A stretch of DNA of 64,000 nt from Sphingobium psychrophilum (GCF_012927105.1 NZ_JABBFV010000007.1:183556-247555); one strand, 5' to 3'; shown: positions 19,460-27,521, counted from the first letter of the stretch. Program-made: numbers and translations. The notes: a model not told the origin generated them from the sequence alone.

Positions 19460-19944
19460 GCCGCCTCTCCCATCAGTTCCAACAATGCGCCGCGCCCGCG
19501 CACCAGCCGCGAGGTCAATGTGCCCATCGGCACGCCTAGCACCGCCGCGGCTTCCTTGTAGGACAGCCCCTCTACCAGCACGAGCGCGATCGCCTCGCGC
19601 TGCTCCTGCGGCAAGGCCTGCATCGCCCGATCGACGTCAGACAGCATCATATGCGCCTCCACATCACGGTCGCCTGCATGGCCGACATGCGCGCCCGCCT
19701 CTTCGGGGGCGAAGGTATGGGCCGCGCGCTGGCGGGCGCGGGCCTCGTCGATCCACAGGTTGCGCATGATCCGATACATCCAGCTGTCCAGACGGGTGCC
19801 TGGCTGCCACTGGTCGCGCGCCTTCAAGCCACGCTCCAGCGCCGCCTGGCACAGGTCGTCGCCATCGGCGCGGTCCCGCGACAGGCTGGCGGCAAAACGC
19901 CGCAGCCGGGGCAGGATCGCCAGCAGGTCGCGTTCGAACGACAT
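19456..19944 (-). CDS. ECF-type RNA polymerase sigma factor
   Basis: A 162-residue sigma-70 family factor with regions sigma2 (LCQAALERGLKARDQW, WMYRIMRNLWIDEARARQR) and sigma4 (LPQEQREAIALVLVEGLSYKEAAAVLGVPMGTLTSRLVRGR). The start MSFERDLLAIL at 19944 is preferred over longer in-frame versions because GGAG lies 6 bases upstream and a promoter motif lies just before it. It directs RNA polymerase to a small regulon; the three matching promoter motifs nearby suggest it controls itself, the subtilase and a secreted repeat protein. Confidence 0.92.
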   Translation of the reverse strand: MSFERDLLAILPRLRRFAASLSRDRADGDDLCQAALERGLKARDQWQPGTRLDSWMYRIMRNLWIDEARARQRAAHTFAPEEAGAHVGHAGDRDVEAHMMLSDVDRAMQALPQEQREAIALVLVEGLSYKEAAAVLGVPMGTLTSRLVRGRGALLELMGEAA

Positions 19945-19967
19945 CAGCACTCCGTCACTGGTTCGAA

Positions 19968-20000
19968 GGATGAAACGCGCCAGCCCATCCGTTTCATCCC
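19968..20000. promoter_or_regulatory. Divergent overlapping ECF promoters (sigma gene / subtilase gene)
   Basis: On the plus strand GGATGAAA (19968-19975), a 14-base spacer, and CGTTT (19990-19994) point to the subtilase. On the minus strand GGGATGAAA (19992-20000), a 14-base spacer, and CGTTT (19973-19977) point to the sigma gene. The two therefore overlap as an inverted repeat with exact GGATGAAACG/CGTTTCATCC arms. The same pattern with the same spacing recurs at 21350. This matches the general layout of ECF promoters; the assignment to this sigma factor is inference. Confidence 0.65.
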
Positions 20001-20071
20001 GCAGACAGAAGGCCGATGGACATTTTTTCGCAATGGTTGATTTTGCAGGTGAGAGGATCGGTGACACGGAC

Positions 20072-21316
20072 ATGAAACTGACGCGCCCCTGGATGATCGC
20101 GGGGATGATCCTGATCGCGCCATCCGCTACCCAGGCGCAGTTGCTGCCCGGTGGCGGCGGGCTGGGCGCAGTGGGTCAGGTGGTGCCCGATGTGCTGGAT
20201 CGCGTCGGCGGCGCGGTCGATGCGGCCGACCTTGACCGGCTGTCGCCCGCGCGCCTAGCCGACCGGCTGGCCGCGGCGCGCGCCGCCCGGATCACCGACC
20301 TGTTGCGCCGCCATGGCGACCGGATCGAGCTGGACGACCGGCGCGAACCGGCGCGGCGCGGCGTCATTCTCCTCACCGACCCGGACGACGCCACGCTCGA
20401 TGCGTTGCGCGCGGCCGGCTATGGCGTGGACGGCGAGAGCGTGGAAGGCATCGACCTAGCCGTCGCCCGCCTGACGCCGCCCAGGGGCCGCAGCCTGGCC
20501 AGGGCGATCCGCGACGTGCGCCGGATCGCCCCGCGCGCGCAGGCCAGCGCGGACAATCTCTATTTCCCCAGCGGTGCGGCGCTGCCACTGGCCGCCACCG
20601 CATTGGCGAGCGGGGGGCGGATCGATGGGCGCATCGCCGGGCTGATCGACGGCGGCGTGGCGCGGCATCCCGCGCTTAGCGGGCCGATCGAACAGCGCGG
20701 CTTCGCGCAGGGCGCGCCGCGCGCCAGCGGCCATGGCACCGCCGTTGCCTCGCTCATCAGCGGCGACGGGGTGGTGCAGGGCGGAGCGCCCGGCGCGGCG
20801 CTGCTGATCGCCGACGTTTATGGCGACGATCCGGCAGGGGGTGGCGCTTTCGCCATCGTCCGCGCGCTGGGATGGATGGCGGCGCGTGGCGTGCGCGTGG
20901 TGACCGTCAGCCTGGTCGGCCCGGCCAATCCGCTGCTCGACGGCGCGGTTCGACTGGCGCGGGACAAGGGCGTAACCCTGGTCTCGGCAGTCGGCAATGA
21001 CGGCCCGGCCGCTCCGCCCGCCTATCCCGCCTCCTACCCAGGCGTCATCGCCGTCACCGGGATCGACGGGCGCGGCCGGCCCCTGCCCGAAGCGGGCCGG
21101 GCGCTTCATGTCGATTTTGCTGCACCCGGCGCGGACATGCAGGCGGCGACGACGCAGGGCGGCAAGGGCGCGGTGCGCGGCACCAGCTTCGCCGCGCCGC
21201 TGGTCGCGGGCCGGTTGCTAATGCGCGGCGGGATCGCCGCGCTGCGCGCCGAAGCGACCCCACCTGCTAAAGGCAAGACGCCGGTCATCTGCGCGGATTG
21301 CAGAAATAATGAATGA
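20072..21316 (+). CDS. Secreted S8 (subtilisin-like) serine peptidase
   Basis: A 414-residue exported protease. The ATG at 20072 begins a Sec signal peptide (MKLTRPWMIAGMILIAPS) with cleavage near TQAQ; longer in-frame extensions are rejected because they run through the promoter region. The catalytic triad is intact: Asp in GLIDGGVARHP, His in SGHGTAVASLI, Ser in GTSFAAPLVAG, with oxyanion Asn in AVGNDGP. A pro-domain-like segment of about 140 residues precedes the catalytic domain. The C-terminus carries a CxxC (ICADCRN). It is divergent from the ECF sigma gene and carries its promoter motif, so it may act in envelope stress or in anti-sigma turnover. Confidence 0.9.
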   Translation: MKLTRPWMIAGMILIAPSATQAQLLPGGGGLGAVGQVVPDVLDRVGGAVDAADLDRLSPARLADRLAAARAARITDLLRRHGDRIELDDRREPARRGVILLTDPDDATLDALRAAGYGVDGESVEGIDLAVARLTPPRGRSLARAIRDVRRIAPRAQASADNLYFPSGAALPLAATALASGGRIDGRIAGLIDGGVARHPALSGPIEQRGFAQGAPRASGHGTAVASLISGDGVVQGGAPGAALLIADVYGDDPAGGGAFAIVRALGWMAARGVRVVTVSLVGPANPLLDGAVRLARDKGVTLVSAVGNDGPAAPPAYPASYPGVIAVTGIDGRGRPLPEAGRALHVDFAAPGADMQAATTQGGKGAVRGTSFAAPLVAGRLLMRGGIAALRAEATPPAKGKTPVICADCRNNE

Positions 21317-21349
21317 TTTTCAGTAACTTGTTATTTTTCTTGGGCCGCA

Positions 21350-21377
21350 GGGATTAAAGCGGACGCCGCTCCCGTTC
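21350..21377 (+). promoter_or_regulatory. ECF promoter motif of the secreted repeat protein
   Basis: GGGATTAAA (21350-21358), a 14-base spacer, and CGTTC (21373-21377) repeat the pattern seen upstream of the sigma and subtilase genes, 40 bases before the ATG at 21418. It implies that this gene belongs to the same ECF regulon. Confidence 0.6.
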
Positions 21378-21417
21378 TCCTTTCATCGCATCGATATGCA
21401 CATGAAGGAGACGAGTG

Positions 21418-22086
21418 ATGAAAACCAAGTTCCTGATCGCGACCGCCTGCCTGGCCGCCTTGACGGCGGCCCCTGCCTCGGCCCAGCTTCTGGGCGGCGG
21501 CGGCCTGGGCGGATCGCTGGGCGGTGCCCTGGGTGGCGCAGGCAGCGGGGTCGGCGGTTCGCTGGGTGGCACACTTGATGGCGCAGGCAGCCTGGATCGT
21601 AGCGTCGATCTCGACAATGGCCGCGTCGGCGCCAGCGGATCAAGCCGCAGCCGCGCCGATGGCTCGGCGACCGGATCGGCGACCCGCAAAGGCAAGAGCC
21701 GCAGCGGCAGCGCATCGGGCTCGGCCGGTGGATCGGCCAGCGGCGGCCTGGCGGTCGATACGCTCGGCACCAGCGACGCGCGCAACGCCGTCGGCAGCGT
21801 GCGGGATCGGGCGACCGACACCACCACCGCCGCGCGTGATCGAGCCGCTACGACCGTCGCCAACAGCCGCGATCGGGCCGGCGCAGCGGTAAACGCGACC
21901 CGCGACCGCGCATCCGGCGTGGCCAGCGGCGCGGGATCGGCGGCTGGCAACGCAGCGGGCCAGGCGACAGGCGCAATCGACAACGCCGCGTCGATCGATG
22001 CCAGCGGCCAGCTTTCAGGTCAGGCGAGCGGCCAGGGATCGGCGAGCCGTAGCACCACCACCACACCGGATCAGGCGGACGATTGA
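21418..22086 (+). CDS. Secreted Gly/Ala-rich protein with an 11-residue (hendecad) repeat
   Basis: A 222-residue protein of no recognised family. ATG 21418 is preferred to the GTG three bases upstream because AAGGAG lies 7 bases before it. A signal peptide (MKTKFLIATACLAALTAAPASA) precedes a mature N-terminus beginning QLLGGGGLGG, followed by Gly-rich and Ser/Arg-rich low-complexity parts. Residues 129-172 contain RDRA at 129, 140, 151 and 162, an exact 11-residue period as in LEA-like amphipathic helices, then an Ala/Gly-rich tail. Its upstream motif links it to the neighbouring ECF sigma factor. A structural or protective role in the envelope is inference. Confidence 0.8.
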   Translation: MKTKFLIATACLAALTAAPASAQLLGGGGLGGSLGGALGGAGSGVGGSLGGTLDGAGSLDRSVDLDNGRVGASGSSRSRADGSATGSATRKGKSRSGSASGSAGGSASGGLAVDTLGTSDARNAVGSVRDRATDTTTAARDRAATTVANSRDRAGAAVNATRDRASGVASGAGSAAGNAAGQATGAIDNAASIDASGQLSGQASGQGSASRSTTTTPDQADD

Positions 22087-22154
22087 CCCCGCACGGGGCG
22101 TGATATGGACGGCGGTCAAGTTCCACGCCGCCGCCCGACGCCCCACCGCCTGAC

Positions 22155-22191
22155 GAACGGGCCGGCAGCCTTTAAGGCCGCTGGCCCGTTC
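22155..22191. terminator. Hairpin terminator between convergent genes
   Basis: GAACGGGCC (from 22155) pairs with GGCCCGTTC (to 22191), and the inner bases extend the stem to about 16 pairs with one mismatch around a TTTAA loop. It lies between the repeat protein (plus) and the pentapeptide protein (minus) and can serve both. Confidence 0.75.
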
Positions 22192-22203
22192 AACTTTGCT
22201 GAT

Positions 22204-22896
22204 TCAGCGCACGTTCAAGCCCAATTCGCCCAGCAGTTGGCCCGCTTGCTCCCGCGAAATCGTCGCGCCGCGAAACAGCCCGGCATTGATCAGTCGCAGT
22301 CCGCCGATATCCGCGCCGCGCAAATCCGCGCCGTCGAAGCGGCACCCGTCCAGCGCCGCGTCGCGCAGGCTGCATCCATCGAACAACGTGCCGCGAAAAT
22401 CGCATTTGGCGAGATCCGCCTGGCTGAAATCGACCGCGGTCAGCACCTGCTTGCGAAAGGAAAAGCCCGGCAGACGCGCGTTGACCAGCAATGTCTCGGC
22501 AAATTGCACGTCCAGCGCGCTCGCTTCGGACAGGTCCGCGCCGGTCAGCTTGCACCGTTCTAACTTGGCGCCGAACAGCTTCGCCCGCCGCAGCACGCCA
22601 TTGTTGAGATCGCAGGCAAGAAATTCCGCCTCGCGCAGGTCCGCGCCGGTCAATTGCACGAAGCCGCCGCGACAGGATTGCCAGCGCGTCCCGTCCAGTT
22701 TCGCGCCGGTGAAATCGGTGCGGCGCACCTGGCAGCGTTCGAAGATCCAGCGCGACAGGTCCAGCCCCGATAGATCGGCCTCGTCCAGGTCGCAATCGAT
22801 CAGGTGATGCGGCAAGCCCTTTTTCGCCAGCGGCGCTATGTCGGCCCGGCCCAGCGTCTGTTCACTCAAGGATCGATCGGCAAACAGGTCATCCAT
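22204..22896 (-). CDS. Pentapeptide repeat-containing protein
   Basis: A 230-residue protein built mainly of A(D/N)Lxx pentapeptide repeats, visible in runs such as DLSGLDLSRW, DFTGAKLDG, GADLREAEF, AKLFGAKLE, GADLSEAS and GADLRGADI. These fold into a right-handed beta-helix, as in the Qnr/MfpA group. The function of stand-alone members is mostly unknown; some mimic DNA and protect gyrase, but nothing here proves that. It has no signal peptide and no membrane segment. It is monocistronic, convergent with the repeat protein gene, and 155 bases separate it from the end of ctrA. Confidence 0.87.
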   Translation of the reverse strand: MDDLFADRSLSEQTLGRADIAPLAKKGLPHHLIDCDLDEADLSGLDLSRWIFERCQVRRTDFTGAKLDGTRWQSCRGGFVQLTGADLREAEFLACDLNNGVLRRAKLFGAKLERCKLTGADLSEASALDVQFAETLLVNARLPGFSFRKQVLTAVDFSQADLAKCDFRGTLFDGCSLRDAALDGCRFDGADLRGADIGGLRLINAGLFRGATISREQAGQLLGELGLNVR

Positions 22897-22992
22897 GACC
22901 CCGCCTTAACCGCAAGCGGCAGGATGATCCACGGTGCAACGATAAAAATGCGATCAAAAAGAGAACATCGCCCTGCAAGCAGCGCCGGGCAC

Positions 22993-23029
22993 GGAAAAGG
23001 CCGGCGTCCTTTCGAACCCCGGCCTTTCC
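22993..23029 (-). terminator. Terminator of ctrA
   Basis: GGAAAAGGCCGG (22993-23004) and CCGGCCTTTCC (23019-23029) form a stem, giving CCGGCCTTTT followed by CC in the minus-strand transcript. It lies 22 bases beyond the ctrA stop. Confidence 0.7.
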
Positions 23030-23051
23030 ACCCCCGTTAACCTTTATCGGA

Positions 23052-23759
23052 TCAGGCGACCTTGGCCTGCTCCTCGACAATCTCATCAGGATCGCGCAGC
23101 ACATAGCCGCGGCCCCACACCGTTTCGATATAATTGTCGCCGCTGCACGCCAGCGCCAGCTTCTTGCGCAGCTTGCAGATGAACACGTCGATGATCTTGA
23201 GTTCAGGTTCGTCCATGCCGCCATACAGGTGGTTCAGGAACATTTCCTTGGTCAGCGTCGTGCCCTTGCGGAGCGAGAGCAGCTCCAGCATCGCATATTC
23301 CTTGCCCGTCAGGTGAACGCGGTTGCCGTCCACTTCCACCGTCTTGGCGTCCAGGTTGACGGCCAGCTTGCCGGTGCGGATGACCGACTGGCTATGCCCC
23401 TTTGACCGGCGCACAACGGCATGGATGCGGGCGATCAGCTCTTCGCGATGGAAGGGCTTGGTCACATAATCGTCGGCGCCGAAGCCGAAGGAACGGACCT
23501 TGCTGTCCATCTCCGCAATGCCCGACAGGATCAGCACCGGGGTCTGCACCTTAGCCGCCCGCAACTTTTTCAGCACGTCATAGCCATGCATATCGGGCAG
23601 GTTCAGGTCCAGGCAGATGATATCGTAATCATACAGCTTGCCCAGATCGAGGCCCTCTTCGCCCAGGTCGGTCGTGTAGACATTGAAGCCTTCGGTCGTG
23701 AGCATAAGCTCGATCGCCTTGGCGGTGGTCGGTTCGTCCTCGATCAGCAGCACGCGCAT
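23052..23759 (-). CDS. ctrA: Cell-cycle response regulator CtrA
   Basis: A 235-residue OmpR-type regulator that controls cell cycle, division and motility genes in alphaproteobacteria. The receiver domain has the acidic pair at residues 7-9 (EDE), the phospho-acceptor Asp51 in CLDLNLPD and Lys in [11 protein letters not shown]. The winged-helix domain includes [12 protein letters not shown] and [13 protein letters not shown], which are strongly conserved in CtrA. The start [10 protein letters not shown] at 23759 gives the canonical length. An AT-rich upstream region holds a CtrA-like box and six GANTC sites, consistent with autoregulation and CcrM methylation control. Confidence 0.97.
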   Translation of the reverse strand: MRVLLIEDEPTTAKAIELMLTTEGFNVYTTDLGEEGLDLGKLYDYDIICLDLNLPDMHGYDVLKKLRAAKVQTPVLILSGIAEMDSKVRSFGFGADDYVTKPFHREELIARIHAVVRRSKGHSQSVIRTGKLAVNLDAKTVEVDGNRVHLTGKEYAMLELLSLRKGTTLTKEMFLNHLYGGMDEPELKIIDVFICKLRKKLALACSGDNYIETVWGRGYVLRDPDEIVEEQAKVA

Positions 23760-23876
23760 GTGAAGCCCCTTGTTGTCACCTTTCGGCCAATCCCGCCGAT
23801 GGATCGCAGTCCCGTTCACCCACCAGAACGGCTTCTGCTCCAAATCATTAACCAAAAAACTTCTGAAGGACAAAGG

Positions 23877-23892
23877 TTAATTTTTCGCTAAC
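23877..23892 (-). promoter_or_regulatory. CtrA-like binding site upstream of ctrA
   Basis: Read on the minus strand this is (G)TTAG-N7-TTAAC-like: TTAGCGAAAAATTAA followed by CC, one base from the established TTAA-N7-TTAA(C) CtrA box. It lies 118 bases upstream of the ctrA start, suggesting autoregulation. A second TTAAC at 23848-23852 has no partner half at the right distance. Confidence 0.55.
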
Positions 23893-23898
23893 CGGCAG

Positions 23899-24027
23899 GA
23901 ATCCGCGAGTCGCGCCAAAACGAATCTCTTTACAAAGGGTTGAGGCCGAAACGGTGCGCCCGGAGTCAATATGGATTCACCTGCGAAACGACGCATATAT
24001 GCGTCCAAACGCCCATCGCCATGAATC
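23899..24027. promoter_or_regulatory. Cluster of six GANTC (CcrM) sites upstream of ctrA
   Basis: GANTC occurs at 23899, 23907, 23922, 23963, 23974 and 24023, six times in 129 bases where about 0.5 would be expected by chance. GANTC is the target of the cell-cycle methyltransferase CcrM, and methylation of such a site in the ctrA promoter tunes ctrA timing in Caulobacter. The same type of control is inferred here. Confidence 0.65.
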
Positions 24028-24065
24028 CATGACGGGAAATTTTCGGCCGGGCCTTGCGCGTCGGG

Positions 24066-24959
24066 TTAACAGCCGTGATGCTTCGTCAGATAGTCCAGCA
24101 GCGCCTCGACCCGTGCCGGGCGCAGGCGCGACGGCGGCGTAACGAGATGCAGGCCGAAGGGCGCCGGCCGCCAATCGACCAATATTTCCTCCACCTCGCC
24201 CTTCGCCAGCGCGTCGCCGATGATGAAGTCCGGCAGCCGCGCGATGCCCACGCCCATGCGCAGCGCAGGCAGCATCGCCTCCCCGCTGTTCACGGTGATG
24301 CGGCTGCGCACCTGCACCACCACATTTTGCTGTCCCGGCCCGGAAAAGCGCCACACATCGGGCGCCGCGACGTTGGAGTAGCAGAGGCAGTCGTGGCTGC
24401 CCAGGTCGGTGGGATGTTGCGGCCGCCCCCGTTCGTCCAGATAGGCGGGCGAGGCAATGACATGCATTGTCACGTCCGCCAACCGACGCGCGCGCAGCGA
24501 ACTGTCGGGCATGTCGGCGATGCGGATGGTCGCGTCCAGCCCCATGTCGACGATGTCGATCTGCGCATCGGACAGATGCAGGTCGACATCGACCAAGGGA
24601 TGTTCCTTGGTGAATTGCGCCACCAGCGGCGCGACGCGGAGCAGGCCGAAGGTCATCGGCGCGCCCAGCCGCACCACGCCGGACAGTTCCGCGGTTTCAT
24701 CGCGCGCGGCTTCCTCCGCCGCCTGCCCCTCCGCCAGAATCCGATGCGCATGGTCGGCCAGCCGCTTGCCGCTCTCGGTCAACGCCAGGCGACGGCTGGT
24801 GCGGTTGAACAGGCTGGTGTCCAGATGCTCCTCCAGCCGCGTCACCGCCTTGGACACGGTCGCCTTCGATACGCTGAGCGCCTTGGCCGCATCGGTGAAG
24901 CTGCGATGTTCGACCACGGCGGCGAACATGGCCCATGCCTCGAAATCAGGTAGTCGCAT
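24066..24959 (-). CDS. LysR family transcriptional regulator
   Basis: A 297-residue regulator with an N-terminal winged helix (FAAVVEHRSFTDAAKALSVSKATVSKAVTRLEEHL) and a C-terminal effector domain. Repeated in the second half are the MDL-type pattern and the RIADMPDSSLRARRL region typical of the CrgA/DsdC-like LysR subgroup. It is divergent from pirin and wrbA with a 107-base gap containing inverted repeats, the standard LysR layout, so it probably controls that pair in response to a quinone or aromatic compound. It ends close to the ctrA upstream region. Confidence 0.92.
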   Translation of the reverse strand: MRLPDFEAWAMFAAVVEHRSFTDAAKALSVSKATVSKAVTRLEEHLDTSLFNRTSRRLALTESGKRLADHAHRILAEGQAAEEAARDETAELSGVVRLGAPMTFGLLRVAPLVAQFTKEHPLVDVDLHLSDAQIDIVDMGLDATIRIADMPDSSLRARRLADVTMHVIASPAYLDERGRPQHPTDLGSHDCLCYSNVAAPDVWRFSGPGQQNVVVQVRSRITVNSGEAMLPALRMGVGIARLPDFIIGDALAKGEVEEILVDWRPAPFGLHLVTPPSRLRPARVEALLDYLTKHHGC

Positions 24960-24965
24960 CGGGAA

Positions 24966-25018
24966 ACAATCCGTTTCAAAGCTGCCGGTTTAAGAAACGA
25001 TCCTGATAGCTAGATTGT
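24966..25018. promoter_or_regulatory. Nested inverted repeats in the LysR/pirin divergent promoter region
   Basis: Outer ACAATC (24966-24971) pairs with GATTGT (25013-25018), and inner CGTTTC (24972-24977, after one C) pairs with GAAACG (24994-24999). Such dyads are usual LysR sites, though the exact T-N11-A box is not certain. Confidence 0.5.
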
Positions 25019-25066
25019 CGGAAAGCAAGCGGAAGCCTCCGCCTCCGCAACGAAAGGCACATGCAG

Positions 25067-25786
25067 ATGAGCACCACCACAACGAGCCGCATAGAGCGCC
25101 GCCCGTTCGCGTCGCTCGGCCATGCCGACCATGGCTGGCTGAACGCGCGCCATCATTTTTCCTTCGCCGATTATCATGCCGAAGACCGCATGCACTGGGG
25201 CGCGATCAGGGTGTGGAACGATGACGAAATCGGCCCCCGCTCCGGTTTCCCGCCGCATCCGCATGCCGACATGGAAATCATCACCTATGTCCGCACCGGC
25301 GCGATCACGCATAAGGACAGCCTCGGCAACCAGGGTCGCACCGAAGCTGGCGACGTGCAGGTCATGTCGGCGGGTACCGGCATCCGCCACGCCGAATATA
25401 ATCTGGAGGATGAAACCACCACCCTGTTCCAGATCTGGGTCATCCCCCGCACCCGCGGCGGGCAGCCCAGTTGGGGGGCGAAGCCTTTCCCGAAGGACGA
25501 TCGCTCCGGCAAGCTGGTGGTTTTGGCCAGCGGCTATGACGATGACAAGGAAGCGCTGCGCATCCGCGCCGATGCCCGCTTGCTGGGCGGCACGGTCCGG
25601 GCCGGCGACAGCGTGACCTATGATGCCGCGGAGGGCCGCCACCTTTATCTGGTTCCCGCAACGGGCCGGATCGAGATTGACGGCCAGCCCTTCGAAGCCC
25701 GCGACGGCGCGGCAATCCTGGGCGGCGCGCCGATCACCATCACCGCGATCGAGGACGCCGAAATCGTCCTTGTGGACAGCATCTGA
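25067..25786 (+). CDS. Pirin family protein (cupin; quercetin dioxygenase-like)
   Basis: A 239-residue bicupin protein. The N-terminal cupin has the pirin metal motif in [15 protein letters not shown] (two His and a Glu) and the GTGIRHAE motif; the C-terminal cupin is more variable. ATG 25067 fits better than the one at 25061 because GAAAGG lies 9 bases upstream. Bacterial pirins can act as quercetin 2,3-dioxygenases or as redox-sensitive regulators; the substrate here is unknown. It is co-directional with wrbA (100 bases apart) and divergent from a LysR gene, pointing to aromatic or quinone stress. Confidence 0.92.
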   Translation: MSTTTTSRIERRPFASLGHADHGWLNARHHFSFADYHAEDRMHWGAIRVWNDDEIGPRSGFPPHPHADMEIITYVRTGAITHKDSLGNQGRTEAGDVQVMSAGTGIRHAEYNLEDETTTLFQIWVIPRTRGGQPSWGAKPFPKDDRSGKLVVLASGYDDDKEALRIRADARLLGGTVRAGDSVTYDAAEGRHLYLVPATGRIEIDGQPFEARDGAAILGGAPITITAIEDAEIVLVDSI

Positions 25787-25886
25787 CCCCTTCGGCCCGT
25801 CCGCTCCCCCTCGGACGGGCCGGGTCGCCTGCATCCCCCTCATGCAGGCGGCCACCCTTTTCCCCACCCTTTCAAGGAGATACATC

Positions 25887-26486
25887 ATGGCTAAGGTATT
25901 GGTTCTCTATTATTCCTCCTACGGTCATATCGAGACGATGGCGAAGGCCATGGCCGAAGGCGCCACCGCCGCCGGGGCGCAGGTCGACATCCGCCGCGTG
26001 CCCGAAACCGCGCCGCTCGAAGTCGCCAAGAACGCCCATTTCAAGCTGGACCAGGACGCGCCGATCGCGACCGTCGCCGAACTGGCCGATTACGACGCGA
26101 TCATCGTGGGCACCGGCACGCGCTTTGGCCGCATGTCCAGCCAGATGGCGGCGTTCCTTGACCAGGCCGGTGGCCTGTGGGCGCGCGGCGCATTGAACGG
26201 CAAGGTCGGCGGTGCCTTCACCTCGACCGCCAGCCAGCATGGTGGGCAGGAAGTGACGCTCTTTTCGATCATCACCAACCTGCTGCATTTCGGCATGACC
26301 ATCGTGGGCCTGGACTATGGATTTGCCGGTCAAAGCGGCGTGGACAAGGTACGCGGCGGATCGCCCTATGGCGCGACCACGCTGGCCGATGGCGACGGCA
26401 GCCGCCAGCCCAGCGAAGAGGAACTGGACGGTGCCCGCTACCAGGGCCGCCGCATCGCGGAAACCGCGATCAAACTGCACGGCTGA
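25887..26486 (+). CDS. wrbA: NAD(P)H:quinone oxidoreductase, WrbA type
   Basis: A 199-residue flavodoxin-fold enzyme that reduces quinones by two electrons, avoiding semiquinones. The FMN phosphate loop is in [12 protein letters not shown], the isoalloxazine loop in [13 protein letters not shown], and the third loop in [12 protein letters not shown]. The start is supported by AAGGAG at 25874-25879, 7 bases upstream. It follows pirin in the same direction and ends before a strong terminator, so pirin and wrbA form a unit under the divergent LysR regulator. Confidence 0.96.
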   Translation: MAKVLVLYYSSYGHIETMAKAMAEGATAAGAQVDIRRVPETAPLEVAKNAHFKLDQDAPIATVAELADYDAIIVGTGTRFGRMSSQMAAFLDQAGGLWARGALNGKVGGAFTSTASQHGGQEVTLFSIITNLLHFGMTIVGLDYGFAGQSGVDKVRGGSPYGATTLADGDGSRQPSEEELDGARYQGRRIAETAIKLHG

Positions 26487-26559
26487 TCGCCTTTCACGCC
26501 GTCTGTAGAGGCGGCGTAGCAAGAGCCCTTGGGTCGCATCAAGGCTTGAATTACACCGT

Positions 26560-26598
26560 AAGGGGCTGGCGCATCGGGACTATGCGCCAGCCCCTTTT
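26560..26598 (+). terminator. Rho-independent terminator of wrbA
   Basis: AAGGGGCTGGCGCAT (26560-26574) and its exact inverse complement (26582-26596) form a 15-base stem with a 7-base loop, and T residues extend to 26598. It lies 74 bases after the wrbA stop. Confidence 0.88.
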
Positions 26599-26618
26599 CG
26601 TGAGATCGGGCGGCCCGC

Positions 26619-26825
26619 CTATCCCGGCGTCTTGGGCGTCACCCAGACCTCAACGGGCGTGATGAACTTGCCCGGCGCGGGCTTGCCGACGACGACGCGG
26701 TCCGCCGTGACCAATTCGCCATTTTCAAGATTCAGCGACACCCATGGCTTGGGCATACGCTCAAACTTCATTTTCTGGATGGGCTGGCCCGTGGCCGTGT
26801 TCATGATTGTGGCAATGACTGACAT
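26619..26825 (-). CDS. Hypothetical 68-residue protein
   Basis: I do not recognise this protein. It is small, positively charged in the centre (KMKFERMPKPW) and rich in Pro and Val at the C-terminus (KFITPVEVWVTPKTPG). The codon pattern has G/C at most third positions, as in neighbouring genes, which supports coding. It has no signal peptide or membrane segment. It faces the wrbA terminator and starts 210 bases from the next gene. The flanking intergenic stretch to 27035 holds only a short GCCCGCTAGCGGGC palindrome and two TTGACG promoter-like boxes. Confidence 0.55.
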   Translation of the reverse strand: MSVIATIMNTATGQPIQKMKFERMPKPWVSLNLENGELVTADRVVVGKPAPGKFITPVEVWVTPKTPG

Positions 26826-27035
26826 AGGGGCCGCCCGCTAGCGGGCGATGCGCCCTCCTGTCCAGCGCTTCGCGACGAAAAATTCCGACGAAATCGACGG
26901 TTGCGCCGTCTACGTCGTGCGCAGCACGGCAAGCGGCGGCGTCAGCATTGACGCTTAACGCCGTGCCAACCCTTTTCGTTGACGGCATGGCAGGCCCCAT
27001 GACGGATAAGAACGGAGGGGACGGGAGATTATTTA

Positions 27036-27521
27036 ATGGTCGGCATCATCAATGCGACGGGCGCAAGCTCGGCGTGGGGACAGATCAAGAAGACGCTGGA
27101 CACCGTCGTCCAGACGGTCATTCCGCCTGCGACGAGCACCACTCCGACACCTGTTCCAACCCCAACCCCAACGCCGGCTCCGGTCGAACCCGTCGCATCG
27201 ACGCCCACGCCGCAGCCCGTTGTTGCGACCCCGACCGCATCTGAACCCCTGACCTACAGCGCGCCATCCTCCGGCCCGCGCCAGGTGACCGCCGCGACAG
27301 CCGCCCCCACCCCCGACGCGACCCTGACCGATCGGCTGAGCGACGCGGGCTATTACGCCTCCCCCCAAGCGGCCGCCGTCGCCGATCCGGTCGCCACCGC
27401 GCAGGCATCGACGGAGGACAAGGCATCGCTGACCCAGGCGCAACTCATTGCCCAGGCCGCCTACGCCATCGTTGCCCGCGCGGGTGCCGACGATCGCATG
27501 TCTTTGATTCAGGACGGCTAA
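27036..27521 (+). CDS. Hypothetical Pro/Thr-rich protein
   Basis: A 161-residue protein of unknown function. It begins MVGIINATGASSAWGQIKK, has a long Thr-Pro-Val repeat region at residues about 30-65 (TPTPVPTPTPTPAP) and ends in an Ala-rich helix (DKASLTQAQLIAQAAYAIV). There is no classical signal peptide. The linker-like Pro/Thr part is seen in surface or secretion-associated proteins, but no family can be given. Its stop overlaps the stop of the convergent acyltransferase gene by 3 bases (27519-27520 shared). Confidence 0.6.
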   Translation: MVGIINATGASSAWGQIKKTLDTVVQTVIPPATSTTPTPVPTPTPTPAPVEPVASTPTPQPVVATPTASEPLTYSAPSSGPRQVTAATAAPTPDATLTDRLSDAGYYASPQAAAVADPVATAQASTEDKASLTQAQLIAQAAYAIVARAGADDRMSLIQDG

